Assembly (NCBI GenBank): GCA_027491555.1
Contig: JAOZGN010000015.1
Span: 1 to 24,966, forward strand
DNA from: Thermoproteota archaeon
GTDB taxonomy: Archaea > Thermoproteota > Korarchaeia > Korarchaeales > Korarchaeaceae
Length of the DNA: 24,966 nt
Reading direction: 5' to 3'
Part shown: piece after piece, positions 1 to 7,144 of the stretch
Numbering within the stretch: the stretch's first letter is position 1
Layout of the letters: each line of letters opens with the position of its first letter
The notes under the pieces: model-generated
Told to the model about the DNA's origin: nothing
Database searches by the model: none
What the model saw: only the letters and a program-made list of their open reading frames with translations
Program-made: the position numbers and the translations under genes

Positions 1-2
1 TC

Positions 3-1226
3 GCGCTGAGCTGGACCATGATGCGCCCGTTCGGAGCGGCCACGAGGACCTACTTCGCCCTCTACTTCCTCGAGCTGGGCGCCGACCCGGCCAGGATAGG
101 CCTGATCACGATGGCGGGGTCCCTCACTCTCGCGATCTCCAGGCTCGTCGGGGGGTACCTGGCCGACGCCGTCGGCAGGAAGAGGCTCATCGTCTCGATG
201 ACCGCGGTCTACGCCCTTGCCTCCCTCCTGTACGCCCTGGCGAGGGACTGGACATGGATACTCGCCGCGGAGGTGATCTCCTCCGCTACCCTCCTGTACC
301 AGCCGGCCATAGCCGCGATACTGGCCGACAGCCTGCCCCCCGAGGTCAGGGGCAGGGGGATCTCAGCGGCCAGGACGGTCGCGACGCTCTCGTCGCTGGC
401 AGGGCCACCTCTCGCGGCCTTCCTGGTTGGCAGGATGGGACTCGTCCCGGCAGTCCGCCTGCTGTACGCCGCGAGGTCGGCCGCGGTGCTCGCGGCGGCG
501 GTCGTCAGGCTGGCGCTAAAGGAGACCCTGAACCTGGGGGAGAAGAGGCCCATCAGGCTGAGGTCGATCCTCGAAGAGTACAGGAGCGCCATGGTCTGGC
601 TGAAGGGGGATCTAGGTAGGTTGATCGCAGTGAACTCGGCCGCCATGGGGTCGTACAGCCTGGCCGAGCCCTTTATCCAGATCTTCGCGGTCAGGGAAGT
701 TGGGATAGATCCGGAGCTGTGGGGGTTCATCTCCACCGTTGTGAGAGCTGAGGTCCTGGCGAGCATTAACCTCTCGGGTTATATCGCTGACAAGCTGGGC
801 AGAAACATCTCCCTGGCGCTCGGGTACGGCTCGGGCGCCGCCGGGATGCTCATGCTCCTGCTGTCCCCGCCCGGCTCCGGCGCCTGGGTCCTGGCGTCCC
901 AGCTCGTATACGCGGCCTTCGCCTCGTGGCCGGCCAGGTTCGCCCTGTTCGCAGATCTCACACCTGCAGAGACCAGGGGTAGGCTCACAGCGGTCAGGGG
1001 ACTAGCCGAGAATCTGTCCGCCAGCGCAGCCTCCGCCGCTGGGGGCGTGCTATACTCCATCTCCCCCCCAGCAGACCTAGGGCTGGCGTCTCTCTGCCTG
1101 ACGCTCGCCGGTCTCGCGGCCCTGTGGTTCCTCCCCAAGACCGGGCGAGTTCCCTCACCTCCCATGAATCGGAATGGCTCGATTGCGGGAGAGATTTCTG
1201 ATAGTTTCGGTGGGCGTCCGACTTAA
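3..1226 (+). CDS. MFS transporter, 5' end outside the window
   Basis: Major facilitator superfamily secondary transporter of the cytoplasmic membrane; substrate unknown. The reading frame is open to the left edge, and the codons before the first ATG (position 18) read ALSWT. This aligns with AITWA in the paralogue at 3528-4739, so the true start lies upstream of the window. The loop between helices 2 and 3 carries MFS motif A (GGYLADAVGRKR), repeated in weaker form in the second half (GYIADKLGRN), as expected for the two six-helix halves. Other segments shared with the paralogue are LYFLELGA, ARDWTWILAA, LLYQPAI and LPPEVRGRG. About 400 residues are visible, close to full length. The C-terminal 30 residues are unlike the paralogue and may be a soluble tail. 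Family confident, substrate not. Confidence 0.9.
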   Translation, partial: ALSWTMMRPFGAATRTYFALYFLELGADPARIGLITMAGSLTLAISRLVGGYLADAVGRKRLIVSMTAVYALASLLYALARDWTWILAAEVISSATLLYQPAIAAILADSLPPEVRGRGISAARTVATLSSLAGPPLAAFLVGRMGLVPAVRLLYAARSAAVLAAAVVRLALKETLNLGEKRPIRLRSILEEYRSAMVWLKGDLGRLIAVNSAAMGSYSLAEPFIQIFAVREVGIDPELWGFISTVVRAEVLASINLSGYIADKLGRNISLALGYGSGAAGMLMLLLSPPGSGAWVLASQLVYAAFASWPARFALFADLTPAETRGRLTAVRGLAENLSASAASAAGGVLYSISPPADLGLASLCLTLAGLAALWFLPKTGRVPSPPMNRNGSIAGEISDSFGGRPT

Positions 1227-1230
1227 AGTT

Positions 1231-1265
1231 CTTGGGGAAGGCCCCAGCCTCCCTTTGGCCCCAAG
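1231..1265. repeat. Inverted repeat just after the MFS stop codon
   Basis: CTTGGGG (1231-1237) is the exact reverse complement of CCCCAAG (1259-1265), with AAGG and CCTT continuing inside the loop. It starts 5 bp after the MFS stop, where an RNA hairpin could protect the 3' end or help termination. Archaeal termination depends mainly on T-runs, and none follows directly, so the role is uncertain. The rest of 1227-1509 shows no open frame of note. It is clearly AT-richer than the flanking genes. Confidence 0.35.
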
Positions 1266-1474
1266 ATCGACCACGGTACTCTGTGGGGTTACGCTATGAC
1301 GGAAGAATACTGAATTCTCGAGTTGAGAGGGTTCAGCTCGGGCCGCTCATTGAATAACTCCTAAGAGATTTTACTCGAATTTAGACGAGGCCTCATGCCT
1401 ATACACCAGAAACTTCACTTGCGATCCTAGATGTGAAATTCTGCGGCATCATCTTTTTTAACGAAACAGTGGTT

Positions 1475-1484
1475 CATATTTTTA
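1475..1484 (+). promoter_or_regulatory. TATA-like box before the interrupted secreted-protein gene
   Basis: CATATTTTTA lies about 30 bp before the TTG start at 1510, the usual archaeal TATA distance for a leaderless or nearly leaderless transcript. A partial ribosome site (TGAGGTAG, about 1496-1503) also precedes the start. Confidence 0.45.
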
Positions 1485-1509
1485 CTAAGGTACCTTGAGG
1501 TAGTAATAC

Positions 1510-2058
1510 TTGACCAGAATGTATGTCCAACTGTGTGCTGTTATGTTATTAGCGTCTCTTCTGCCGACCTCGCCGCCGGTGGCAGCTGCCTTACCGTACT
1601 CCGCCGGTCTTGACGAATCCGAGTTGATAATTTCCAAGCCGGTCTACTGGGAGCACCACTGCGAACTGCCTGAGAGACTAGTCGTCAACCCTAAGGTAGA
1701 GGGGATCACGGCCGCGGGGTATTGGCAGGGTTCTCCCTCACCAAAGGCCGTGTATTCTAGAACCCTTCATTGCTTTAAAGTTGCAAAAAATGTTTTTGGA
1801 GTTGTCCTTCAGAGGTTAGACCTTTACGTATATTGAGAGTATGATGGAAGTCAAATACTTTATGTTGATCACTGGTCTAGCGCAGACGGGAACTTAGGGT
1901 GGACTGTGGTCTACCATACATCGTGGGTAAGTTACAGAAGCAGCTACCGTTGGAGGATAAATGCATATGCGCTCTTCACCCATCCCATCCTAGGGTCCGA
2001 TAGTTTGTCGCTATCGGCTGATATCTATGCTACGGGCTCAGGAAGCTGCTACCCCTGA
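1510..2058 (+). pseudogene. Secreted protein gene interrupted by an in-frame TGA
   Basis: The frame starts at TTG 1510 (or ATG 1519) and encodes a signal peptide-like N terminus (hydrophobic run AVMLLASLLP, then an Ala/Pro-rich cleavage region). It stops at a TGA at 1834-1836 after 108 codons. The same frame then stays open for 73 further codons to a TGA at 2056-2058. The continuation has the same style, rich in Tyr, Ser and Trp (EYDGSQILYVDHWSS, then TVVYHTSWVSYRSS), and reads as the second half of one small exported beta-rich protein of about 182 residues. Cysteines occur on both sides (HHC, LHCF, GSGSC). Base composition is AT-richer than the neighbours. Most likely it is a decaying gene with a nonsense mutation; a shorter 108-residue protein or stop readthrough is less likely. 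I do not recognise the family. Confidence 0.55.
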
Positions 2059-2488
2059 GAGTAGGTTTAATGTGAAGATTAGGAACAGAGTACATCGTGG
2101 GGTGGGCGACTTGAATTCATTCTTGGGTCCAACATTGTACGCAATTTACATCCCAGCCCTGGCTCTGGCAGTCTACAGAGCGCTTCTATTCTTCACAAGC
2201 GACGTGCTCGGAGTTAGAGTGACGGGATCAAGACGTCTCGCCGCTCTCCTGTCGGTAGCAATTTCCATGGGAATTTGCAGTTTCGTCACCGTCTGGTGGG
2301 TGTTCAAGCTTCTCCTAGTTGGACTCCTGGCGTCGATACTCTATCAGGTCGCGGCTCCGAGGCTGAGAGATAACATGGAGGCCGTGGAGGTCAGGGTTCT
2401 GCTGTTAGCCTCCTCGGTTCTCGGCTCGTACACAATTTTGGAGTTGTTCTTCGGCTTGTGGAATCGCTTGGTCGTTAGGCCACTCTAG
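2027..2488 (+). CDS. Small polytopic membrane protein, unknown
   Basis: About 150 residues with roughly four hydrophobic segments, including one around LYAIYIPALALAVYRALLFF and one around LLLASSVLGSYTILELFF. A short basic N-terminal stretch precedes them. The longest frame starts at ATG 2027, inside the end of the interrupted secreted-protein gene. GTG 2072 is an alternative that would remove that overlap. The gene shares the lower GC and looser codon use of the island and probably arrived or evolved with the upstream exported protein. I do not recognise the family. It is likely a real gene because the hydrophobic pattern is regular over its whole length. Confidence 0.6.
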   Translation: MLRAQEAATPESRFNVKIRNRVHRGVGDLNSFLGPTLYAIYIPALALAVYRALLFFTSDVLGVRVTGSRRLAALLSVAISMGICSFVTVWWVFKLLLVGLLASILYQVAAPRLRDNMEAVEVRVLLLASSVLGSYTILELFFGLWNRLVVRPL

Positions 2489-2523
2489 CGCATTTCCAGA
2501 ATAATATCTTACTCTTCATCACC

Positions 2524-2529
2524 TTTTTT
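2524..2529 (+). terminator. T-run after the membrane-protein gene
   Basis: A run of six T, followed by seven G, lies about 36 bp after the stop of the 2027-2488 gene. T-runs are the main archaeal termination signal, so this probably ends the rightward island transcript. Confidence 0.35.
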
Positions 2530-2540
2530 GGGGGGGACTT

Positions 2541-2630
2541 ATGGACCGTTGGCTGGACTGGATAGAAGAGATCACAGCACCACGCCCAATGCCCCAAGCT
2601 GTTTCTGCAGCTTTATGGGTCCCTAAATGA
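2541..2630 (+). CDS. Possible 29-residue ORF or gene remnant
   Basis: ATG 2541 opens a 29-codon frame beginning MDRWLDWIEEI and ending at TGA 2628-2630. It overlaps the end of the convergent aldo/keto reductase by 8 bp. A G-run (GGGGGGG) sits 4-10 bp before the ATG and could serve as a weak ribosome site. No family is recognisable. It could be a micropeptide, the leftover 5' end of a lost gene, or chance. Confidence 0.2.
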   Translation: MDRWLDWIEEITAPRPMPQAVSAALWVPK

Positions 2631-3432
2631 AGACAACCCGTTCTAGCATCCTCAGATGCGCTTCACTCATCCTCCAGCCAAGCGCTCCAAAGTTCTCCCT
2701 GACGTGCTCCACCCTCGCGGCCTTGGGGATGGCTACGACCTTGGGCTTGGATATCAGCCAGTTAAGGGCCACCTGGGCCGGAGTTCTTTCCACGGCGCGC
2801 GCCACCTCCGCCAGCGCCCTCGGAGGGTTCAACGCCAGGCGCCCCTTCTCGAGCGGCGTGTAGGCCATTATCAAGATCCCCTCTCGCTGGCAGAACGGGA
2901 GGAGGTCCTTCTCAATTCGCCTGTCGAGCAGGCTGTACCGGACCTGGTTGGCGGCTATCTCGACTTTTCTGGTGGCTCCCATGGCCCTCCTCAGGAGCGA
3001 GAGGTCGAAGTTGCTCACCCCGATGTTCCTCACCCTTCCCTCGGCGACCAGCTCCTCCATGGCCCGGATTGTCTCCTCTATGGGGACCGCGGGGTTTGGC
3101 CAGTGTACAAGGTAGAGGTCGATGTATTCCACCCCCAGCCTCTCGAGGCTCCCCTCGGCGGACCTTAGGAGCGCTCGCCTACTCAGGTTCGTGCTCCACA
3201 CCTTGGTCACCAAGAAGTACTCCTCCCGGTCGAAGGGCCTGAGCGCCTCCCCGACTATTCTCTCCACCTCTCCCCAACCGTACATCTCCGCGGTGTCAAT
3301 GAGCCCCATTCCGAGGTCGACGGCCACCCTTATCGCCTCTATTGCGGCCTGGGGGTTCTCCTCCATCCGGTAGGTGCCTATCCCGAGCTTAGGGATGCGA
3401 TCGCCCGATCCCCTGAGCGTCTCCCGCTCCAC
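2623..3432 (-). CDS. Aldo/keto reductase
   Basis: NAD(P)H-dependent carbonyl reductase of the aldo/keto reductase superfamily, a cytoplasmic TIM barrel of 269 residues, near the usual family length. The catalytic tetrad is visible: Asp46 and Tyr51 (DTAEMYGWGE), Lys77 (VTKVW) and His110 (LVHWP). The family signatures NIGVSNF and ANQVRYS follow, and the cofactor region IPKAARVEHVREN is near the C terminus. The start is GTG 3432; a TATA-like element (GCTTTTAGC on the minus strand, about 3456-3465) lies about 28 bp before it, consistent with a leaderless transcript. It is divergent from the second MFS gene. The physiological substrate cannot be read from sequence. Confidence 0.93.
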   Translation of the reverse strand: MERETLRGSGDRIPKLGIGTYRMEENPQAAIEAIRVAVDLGMGLIDTAEMYGWGEVERIVGEALRPFDREEYFLVTKVWSTNLSRRALLRSAEGSLERLGVEYIDLYLVHWPNPAVPIEETIRAMEELVAEGRVRNIGVSNFDLSLLRRAMGATRKVEIAANQVRYSLLDRRIEKDLLPFCQREGILIMAYTPLEKGRLALNPPRALAEVARAVERTPAQVALNWLISKPKVVAIPKAARVEHVRENFGALGWRMSEAHLRMLERVVFI

Positions 3433-3496
3433 CGCCTAGCCCCGTCCCGGCCTTCGCTAAAAGCCCCAGCCTCGCCACGGCGCAGCGTATGTTTGA

Positions 3497-3504
3497 ATTT
3501 TTAA
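3497..3504 (+). promoter_or_regulatory. TATA-like box of the second MFS gene
   Basis: ATTTTTAA is centred about 28 bp before GTG 3528. It lies inside the first codons of the longest possible frame (ATG 3489), which argues that ATG 3489 is not the real start. Confidence 0.45.
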
Positions 3505-3527
3505 CCCAACTCTCACGCCTCCAGCCC

Positions 3528-4739
3528 GTGCCCCAGGACGTGGCCAGGCGGAACATGACCATCATGGCGATCACCTGGGCCATAATGGGTCCCTTCTCCG
3601 CCGCGACGAGGGTCTACTCTTCCCTCTATTTCCTAGAGCTTGGTGCTGGGGCGGCAGAAGTCGGCCTCATATCCATGGCCGGCCTCGTCACCCTTGGCTT
3701 CTCGAGGCTGATCGGGGGATACCTAGCCGACGCCGTCGGCAGGAAGAGGATAATCGTCCCCATGACCATGGTCTACGGGGTGGCGTCGGTCCTCTACGCC
3801 GTGGCAAGGGACTGGACCTGGATCCTCGCCGCCTCCGTGCTCTCCTCCCTGGCCCTCCTCTACCAGCCCGCGATCCAGGCGATACTTGCCGACACCCTGC
3901 CGCCCGAGGTGAGGGGGAGGGGCCTGTCACTGGCCAACATGGTCTCCCAGCTGGCCAGCCTTGCCGGCCCTCCGCTCGCGACGCTCCTGGTGGCTCGGAT
4001 GCCCCTCGCCAGCGCCATGAGGATCCTCTACGCGGCCAACGCCGCCGCGATCTTCGGGGCGGGGATCGTGAGGATGGGGTTCGTTGAGACGCTGGAGGAG
4101 AGGGTGAAGCCTAACTTCAGGGACGCTCTTCGGGGCTACGTCAGCGCCCTCAGGGAGCTCCGCGGCGACTTGGGCAAGCTCGTCCTAGTCTCCTCTCTCG
4201 CCCCGGCGTTCTATCAGATGGCATTCCCGTTCGCCCAGATATACGCCGTGAGGGAGCTAGGCGTGTCTGAGGAGTTCTGGGGCCTGATCTCCACAGTCGT
4301 GTCGGTTGAGTCCGTCGTGTCTATGCTCGCGTCAGGCTACCTCACCGACAGGATCGGCAGGAACCTGACTCTTGCCCTCGGGTACGGCTCTGGCTCTCTC
4401 GGCCTAGCGATCCTCGCCCTAACCCCGCCGGGGTCGCCCTACCTGGTCCTGCTCTCTCAGGTAGTCGCCACCGCCTTCGCTTCCTGGCCCGCGAGCTTTG
4501 CCCTGATGGCCGATCTCACGCCGACCAGGCTCAGGGGCAAGATAATGGCCATAAGGGGGATGATCCAGGGTAACCTCTCCGGCTTCGGCTCTGGTCTGGG
4601 AGGAGCCCTCTACGAGGTGAGCCCCGCGCTCCCCTTTGCCGCGGCCGCCGTGGGCCTCGTGCCGCTGGTGGTGATCTCGGCTAGGTGGCTCCCCGCGGGC
4701 GCCATCGAGAATGGGAAAGTTCGTAACGTAAACCATTAA
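3528..4739 (+). CDS. MFS transporter, paralogue of the gene at the left edge
   Basis: Twelve-helix MFS permease of about 403 residues, or 416 if ATG 3489 is used. I chose GTG 3528 because a TATA-like box lies 28 bp before it and would otherwise fall inside the coding sequence; GTG 3540 and ATG 3555 are also possible. MFS motif A is present twice (GGYLADAVGRKR, then GYLTDRIGRN). It resembles the gene ending at 1226 along its whole length, including ARDWTWILAA, LLYQPAIQAILAD and FWGLISTVV, so the two are products of duplication. The C terminus differs. Substrate unknown; drug or metabolite efflux would be typical for this branch, but that is inference. Confidence 0.9.
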   Translation: MPQDVARRNMTIMAITWAIMGPFSAATRVYSSLYFLELGAGAAEVGLISMAGLVTLGFSRLIGGYLADAVGRKRIIVPMTMVYGVASVLYAVARDWTWILAASVLSSLALLYQPAIQAILADTLPPEVRGRGLSLANMVSQLASLAGPPLATLLVARMPLASAMRILYAANAAAIFGAGIVRMGFVETLEERVKPNFRDALRGYVSALRELRGDLGKLVLVSSLAPAFYQMAFPFAQIYAVRELGVSEEFWGLISTVVSVESVVSMLASGYLTDRIGRNLTLALGYGSGSLGLAILALTPPGSPYLVLLSQVVATAFASWPASFALMADLTPTRLRGKIMAIRGMIQGNLSGFGSGLGGALYEVSPALPFAAAAVGLVPLVVISARWLPAGAIENGKVRNVNH

Positions 4740-4775
4740 ACAAAAGCTCACCGCGCCCGCTTTTGGGAATCCGCT

Positions 4776-5114
4776 TTGGGCACCCCTGGGGCAAGGGAGA
4801 TCTCCTGCCCGATCTGCGGTCAGAAGCACAGACCGCCCTTGAGCAGGGGGTGGAACTTCGTCCCCTGCAGCCCGGATCACGGCATAGTAATCTTCGTGGA
4901 CGAGGGCGGGAACGTCAGGGAGGTCCACGGGGCCTCTCTCTCGGGGGTCTCGAGCGGCCTGGCCCTCGACGAGGGGAGGCTCCACCTCGTACCGAAGTGG
5001 ATAAACGTGGACAGGATAAGGGCCGTCATCGAGGGCAAGGCACGGCCCACCGAGGCTGACAGGGCAGGGATCTCCCTGCTCCTCAACTTGGGAATCCTGA
5101 AGAGGAGGACTTAG
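4776..5114 (+). CDS. Small zinc-ribbon-like protein, unknown
   Basis: 112 residues starting at TTG 4776. Near the N terminus is a CxxC knuckle (SCPICGQKH), and about 18 residues later PCSPDHG gives a further Cys and His, so a single metal site is plausible. The remainder is a mixed alpha/beta segment ending in basic residues. A TATA-like element (CCATTAAAC, about 4734-4742) precedes it. Its stop is 35 bp before the methyltransferase-like gene, which has a strong ribosome site, so the two are probably co-transcribed. I do not recognise the family. GC-rich third positions and the CxxC motif support a real gene. Confidence 0.65.
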   Translation: MGTPGAREISCPICGQKHRPPLSRGWNFVPCSPDHGIVIFVDEGGNVREVHGASLSGVSSGLALDEGRLHLVPKWINVDRIRAVIEGKARPTEADRAGISLLLNLGILKRRT

Positions 5115-5149
5115 GGTTTGATGAGAACTCCCCGAAAGGAGGTGTGAGT

Positions 5150-6172
5150 TTGGCCCGTCCCGCCCTCGCGAAGCTCCTGTCCAAGCTCTCTGGGACGGCT
5201 GGAGGGGCTAGGGTACCGTCCCACGTCCAGAAGGCCGCCTCAGAGGTCTTGGAGATCTGCGAGTACAGGCTCGTCCTGACCCTCGACTCGATGGGGTTCT
5301 TCAGGGACGTCGAGGGGATCAGCCCGGCGGAGGCGTCTCTGAAGTTCGCCGACAGGTCCCTCTTCTTCTCCATCATGGAGATCCTCTCGCAGCTGGGATA
5401 CGTCTCCGTCAGGAGGGGATTCGGCTTCATGGACGGCAGGATCCGGCAGGTACACGACCTGCCGCCCTCGCCCATGGCTACGACCCCGGAGGCCATCGAG
5501 TTCGACTCTATCTTCACCGAGATAATCTCCTCCCTGCCAGACGCTCTGAAGGAGGGCAAAAGGAGCCTCCATGTTGCGGCCGCGGAGAACAAGGCCCTAC
5601 TGGCCAAGCTATATGACTCGGAGGTCTTTAAGACGCTCCTCACGCTGGAGGTCAAGTCCCTGGGGATCTCCGATGTCTCCCCGCACGGGATCATAGTGTC
5701 GCTCGGTCCAGGGGTCGGAGCCGAGCTGCCGATTGTCCTGCTGGAGTCAGACGCCAACGTGATATCCGTGCTGAACAGCGAAGACGACGCAAGGATCGCC
5801 GAGCTGACGCTGTCTGGTCTGGGGCTCATGAGTGACCAGGTGAAGTTCGTGGTGGGGCAGCCGGAGAGACTCCACAGGATCCTCGAGGAGGCCAAGACGG
5901 GGCCGGTGGATGCAGTCGTCGTTGTCCACTCACTCCACTGGTCCAACGCGCCAGAGGCCTGTCTCAGGAACGCGTCTAGGGTGGCTCGAAGGGTCATGGT
6001 CTCCCAGCCCGTCTCAAGCGAGGCGACGTGGCCACTCTCGATAGCGAGCTACCTGCTCGGCTCTAACATGCTCCCGAAGCCCGACCAGATAGAGTTCTGG
6101 GTGAGTTCGGCTGGCCTGTCTGGAAGAACGTTGATGACTGCCCCAACCTACCTGGCTCAGCTCATGAAGTGA
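5150..6172 (+). CDS. SAM-dependent methyltransferase-like protein
   Basis: About 340 residues. The N-terminal half is mostly helical with a probable winged-helix-like part (LGYVSVRRGFGFMDGR), as in class I O-methyltransferases that carry a dimerisation domain. The C-terminal half looks like a Rossmann domain: SLGPGVGAEL fits the SAM-binding glycine motif, and PVDAVVVVHSLHW fits the later strand motif. The acidic end of strand 2 is not clear (DANVISVLNSEDD), so SAM binding is inferred, not shown. Start: the frame can begin at GTG 5144, but that GTG is part of the ribosome site GGAGGTG (5138-5144); TTG 5150, 5 bp after it, is the better start. Probably in an operon with the small zinc-ribbon gene upstream. 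Substrate unknown. Confidence 0.7.
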   Translation: MARPALAKLLSKLSGTAGGARVPSHVQKAASEVLEICEYRLVLTLDSMGFFRDVEGISPAEASLKFADRSLFFSIMEILSQLGYVSVRRGFGFMDGRIRQVHDLPPSPMATTPEAIEFDSIFTEIISSLPDALKEGKRSLHVAAAENKALLAKLYDSEVFKTLLTLEVKSLGISDVSPHGIIVSLGPGVGAELPIVLLESDANVISVLNSEDDARIAELTLSGLGLMSDQVKFVVGQPERLHRILEEAKTGPVDAVVVVHSLHWSNAPEACLRNASRVARRVMVSQPVSSEATWPLSIASYLLGSNMLPKPDQIEFWVSSAGLSGRTLMTAPTYLAQLMK

Positions 6173-6263
6173 GCGTCGAACGTTTGGGTCGTTGCTTTGA
6201 CCCCGTTAGTCCGAGTGCCGCTTCTCCAATAGGTATACCTCTGTATGAAACTCGCACGGGGCC

Positions 6264-6273
6264 GGTTATATCC
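6264..6273 (+). promoter_or_regulatory. TATA-like box of the small GTPase gene
   Basis: GGTTATATCC is centred about 33 bp before the TTG start at 6302. A GGGGTG ribosome site lies at 6292-6297, so transcript and start both fit. The rest of 6173-6301 shows no gene. Confidence 0.5.
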
Positions 6274-6301
6274 CCGCGGCCGCGATTAGGCGGGGTGCGC
6301 C

Positions 6302-6772
6302 TTGAGGAAGTTCAAGGTTATCTTCGCCGGCGAGTCCGAGGTTGGCAAGACCAGCGTTGCAGCCGCCATCTCAACGGCTGGCCTGGCCAGGGGTGGACCC
6401 ACAATCGGGGCCGACTTCTTCGTCTCGGGTCCCGACGGGACTAGGGCCGTGATATTCGACCTTGCCGGGCAGGACCGCTTCGCGCCGCTGGCCCCGCTGC
6501 TGTCGCGCGGTGCGAGGGTCGTGGTCCTCATCTTCGACGTGTCCAGGCCCGAGACCCTCCTAGCCATTCCAGAGTGGGCCGAGAGGATCCTCAACGGGAC
6601 GAAAGGGGCCAAAGTGATCCTCGTCGGAAATAAACTCGACGCCGGCCTCCGCGTGACACCCGAAGACATAGCGTCCGTGGCGGCGGCCGTTGGGGCCCAC
6701 AAGGTCATCCTGACGAGCGCCTCGACCGGCTTCGGACTGGAGGAACTTAGAAAAGCACTTTTGGAGGCCTGA
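6302..6772 (+). CDS. Ras-like small GTPase
   Basis: Stand-alone GTP-binding protein of 156 residues with all five G motifs. G1 P-loop is GESEVGKT (10-17), G2 is Thr34 in PTIGADFF, G3 is DLAGQ (53-57), G4 is NKLD (110-113) and G5 is TSAS (138-141). The Gln after DLAG sits where Ras Gln61 and the Rab/Arf Gln stand, so intrinsic or GAP-assisted hydrolysis is plausible. There is no C-terminal cysteine motif for prenylation and no extra domain, so membrane attachment would need a partner. The nearby three-helix membrane protein (66 bp downstream, own promoter) is a candidate partner only by position. Small GTPases of this kind are known in TACK and Asgard archaea. Cellular role unknown. Confidence 0.9.
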   Translation: MRKFKVIFAGESEVGKTSVAAAISTAGLARGGPTIGADFFVSGPDGTRAVIFDLAGQDRFAPLAPLLSRGARVVVLIFDVSRPETLLAIPEWAERILNGTKGAKVILVGNKLDAGLRVTPEDIASVAAAVGAHKVILTSASTGFGLEELRKALLEA

Positions 6773-6804
6773 GAGAATTCGTCAGCCCTCGCCGCCAGCC
6801 GAAA

Positions 6805-6812
6805 CCTATATA
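6805..6812 (+). promoter_or_regulatory. TATA-like box of the three-helix membrane protein gene
   Basis: CCTATATA is centred about 30 bp before ATG 6839. The ribosome-site-like GGTGAGGGAGAG directly precedes the ATG. Confidence 0.5.
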
Positions 6813-6838
6813 CGGCGAGTGCGGCAGGTGAGGGAGAG

Positions 6839-7144
6839 ATGAGAAGCTCTCTCGCCCTCCTGGCGCTTGGGGTGCTGCTGATCGCGGCGCTCGCGGTGAG
6901 GTTCTCTCTGCTGATGCTCCTGATGATCTTCGCAGCCGTGGGGTTTATCTCTGGCGCCGCGTTTGGCGTCGCTGCCTCTACAGGCGGCCCCGCCGACCGA
7001 GTGAGATGGGCGCTCAAGGGGGGGCTGATACTGGGAGCCCTCATCCCCGTAGCGGCGGCCCTTGCCATCCCCCTGGCCGCCGCCGGATTAGTCATCGCCG
7101 CGGCGGGTGAGATCCTGTCCGCCTTCGACGAAGGAGGGTCTTGA
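6839..7144 (+). CDS. Small three-helix membrane protein, unknown
   Basis: 101 residues, almost entirely hydrophobic, with three or four membrane segments (about 3-20, 24-46, 60-76 and 78-92). A short polar loop (GGPADRVRW) divides them, and the tail is acidic (FDEGG). ATG 6839 has both a TATA-like box at a suitable distance and a purine-rich ribosome site. The 3' end overlaps the 3' end of the convergent phosphatase gene by 53 bp. No family recognised. It follows the Ras-like GTPase in the same direction, so a functional link is possible but not shown. Confidence 0.65.
   Translation: MRSSLALLALGVLLIAALAVRFSLLMLLMIFAAVGFISGAAFGVAASTGGPADRVRWALKGGLILGALIPVAAALAIPLAAAGLVIAAAGEILSAFDEGGS

Noticed and set aside
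5117..5128. TGATGA-like C box hinting at a C/D guide RNA
   Set aside because: No matching D, C' and D' boxes at the expected spacing; it lies just before the methyltransferase ribosome site.
5083..5997. Long minus-strand open frame (304 codons) opposite the methyltransferase-like gene
   Set aside because: Ser/Thr/Arg-rich low-quality protein, a shadow of the GC-biased codons of the plus-strand gene, which has a ribosome site and coherent fold motifs.
6169..6444. 91-codon frame before and across the GTPase start
   Set aside because: Covers the GTPase promoter and overlaps its P-loop in another frame; no protein-like pattern.
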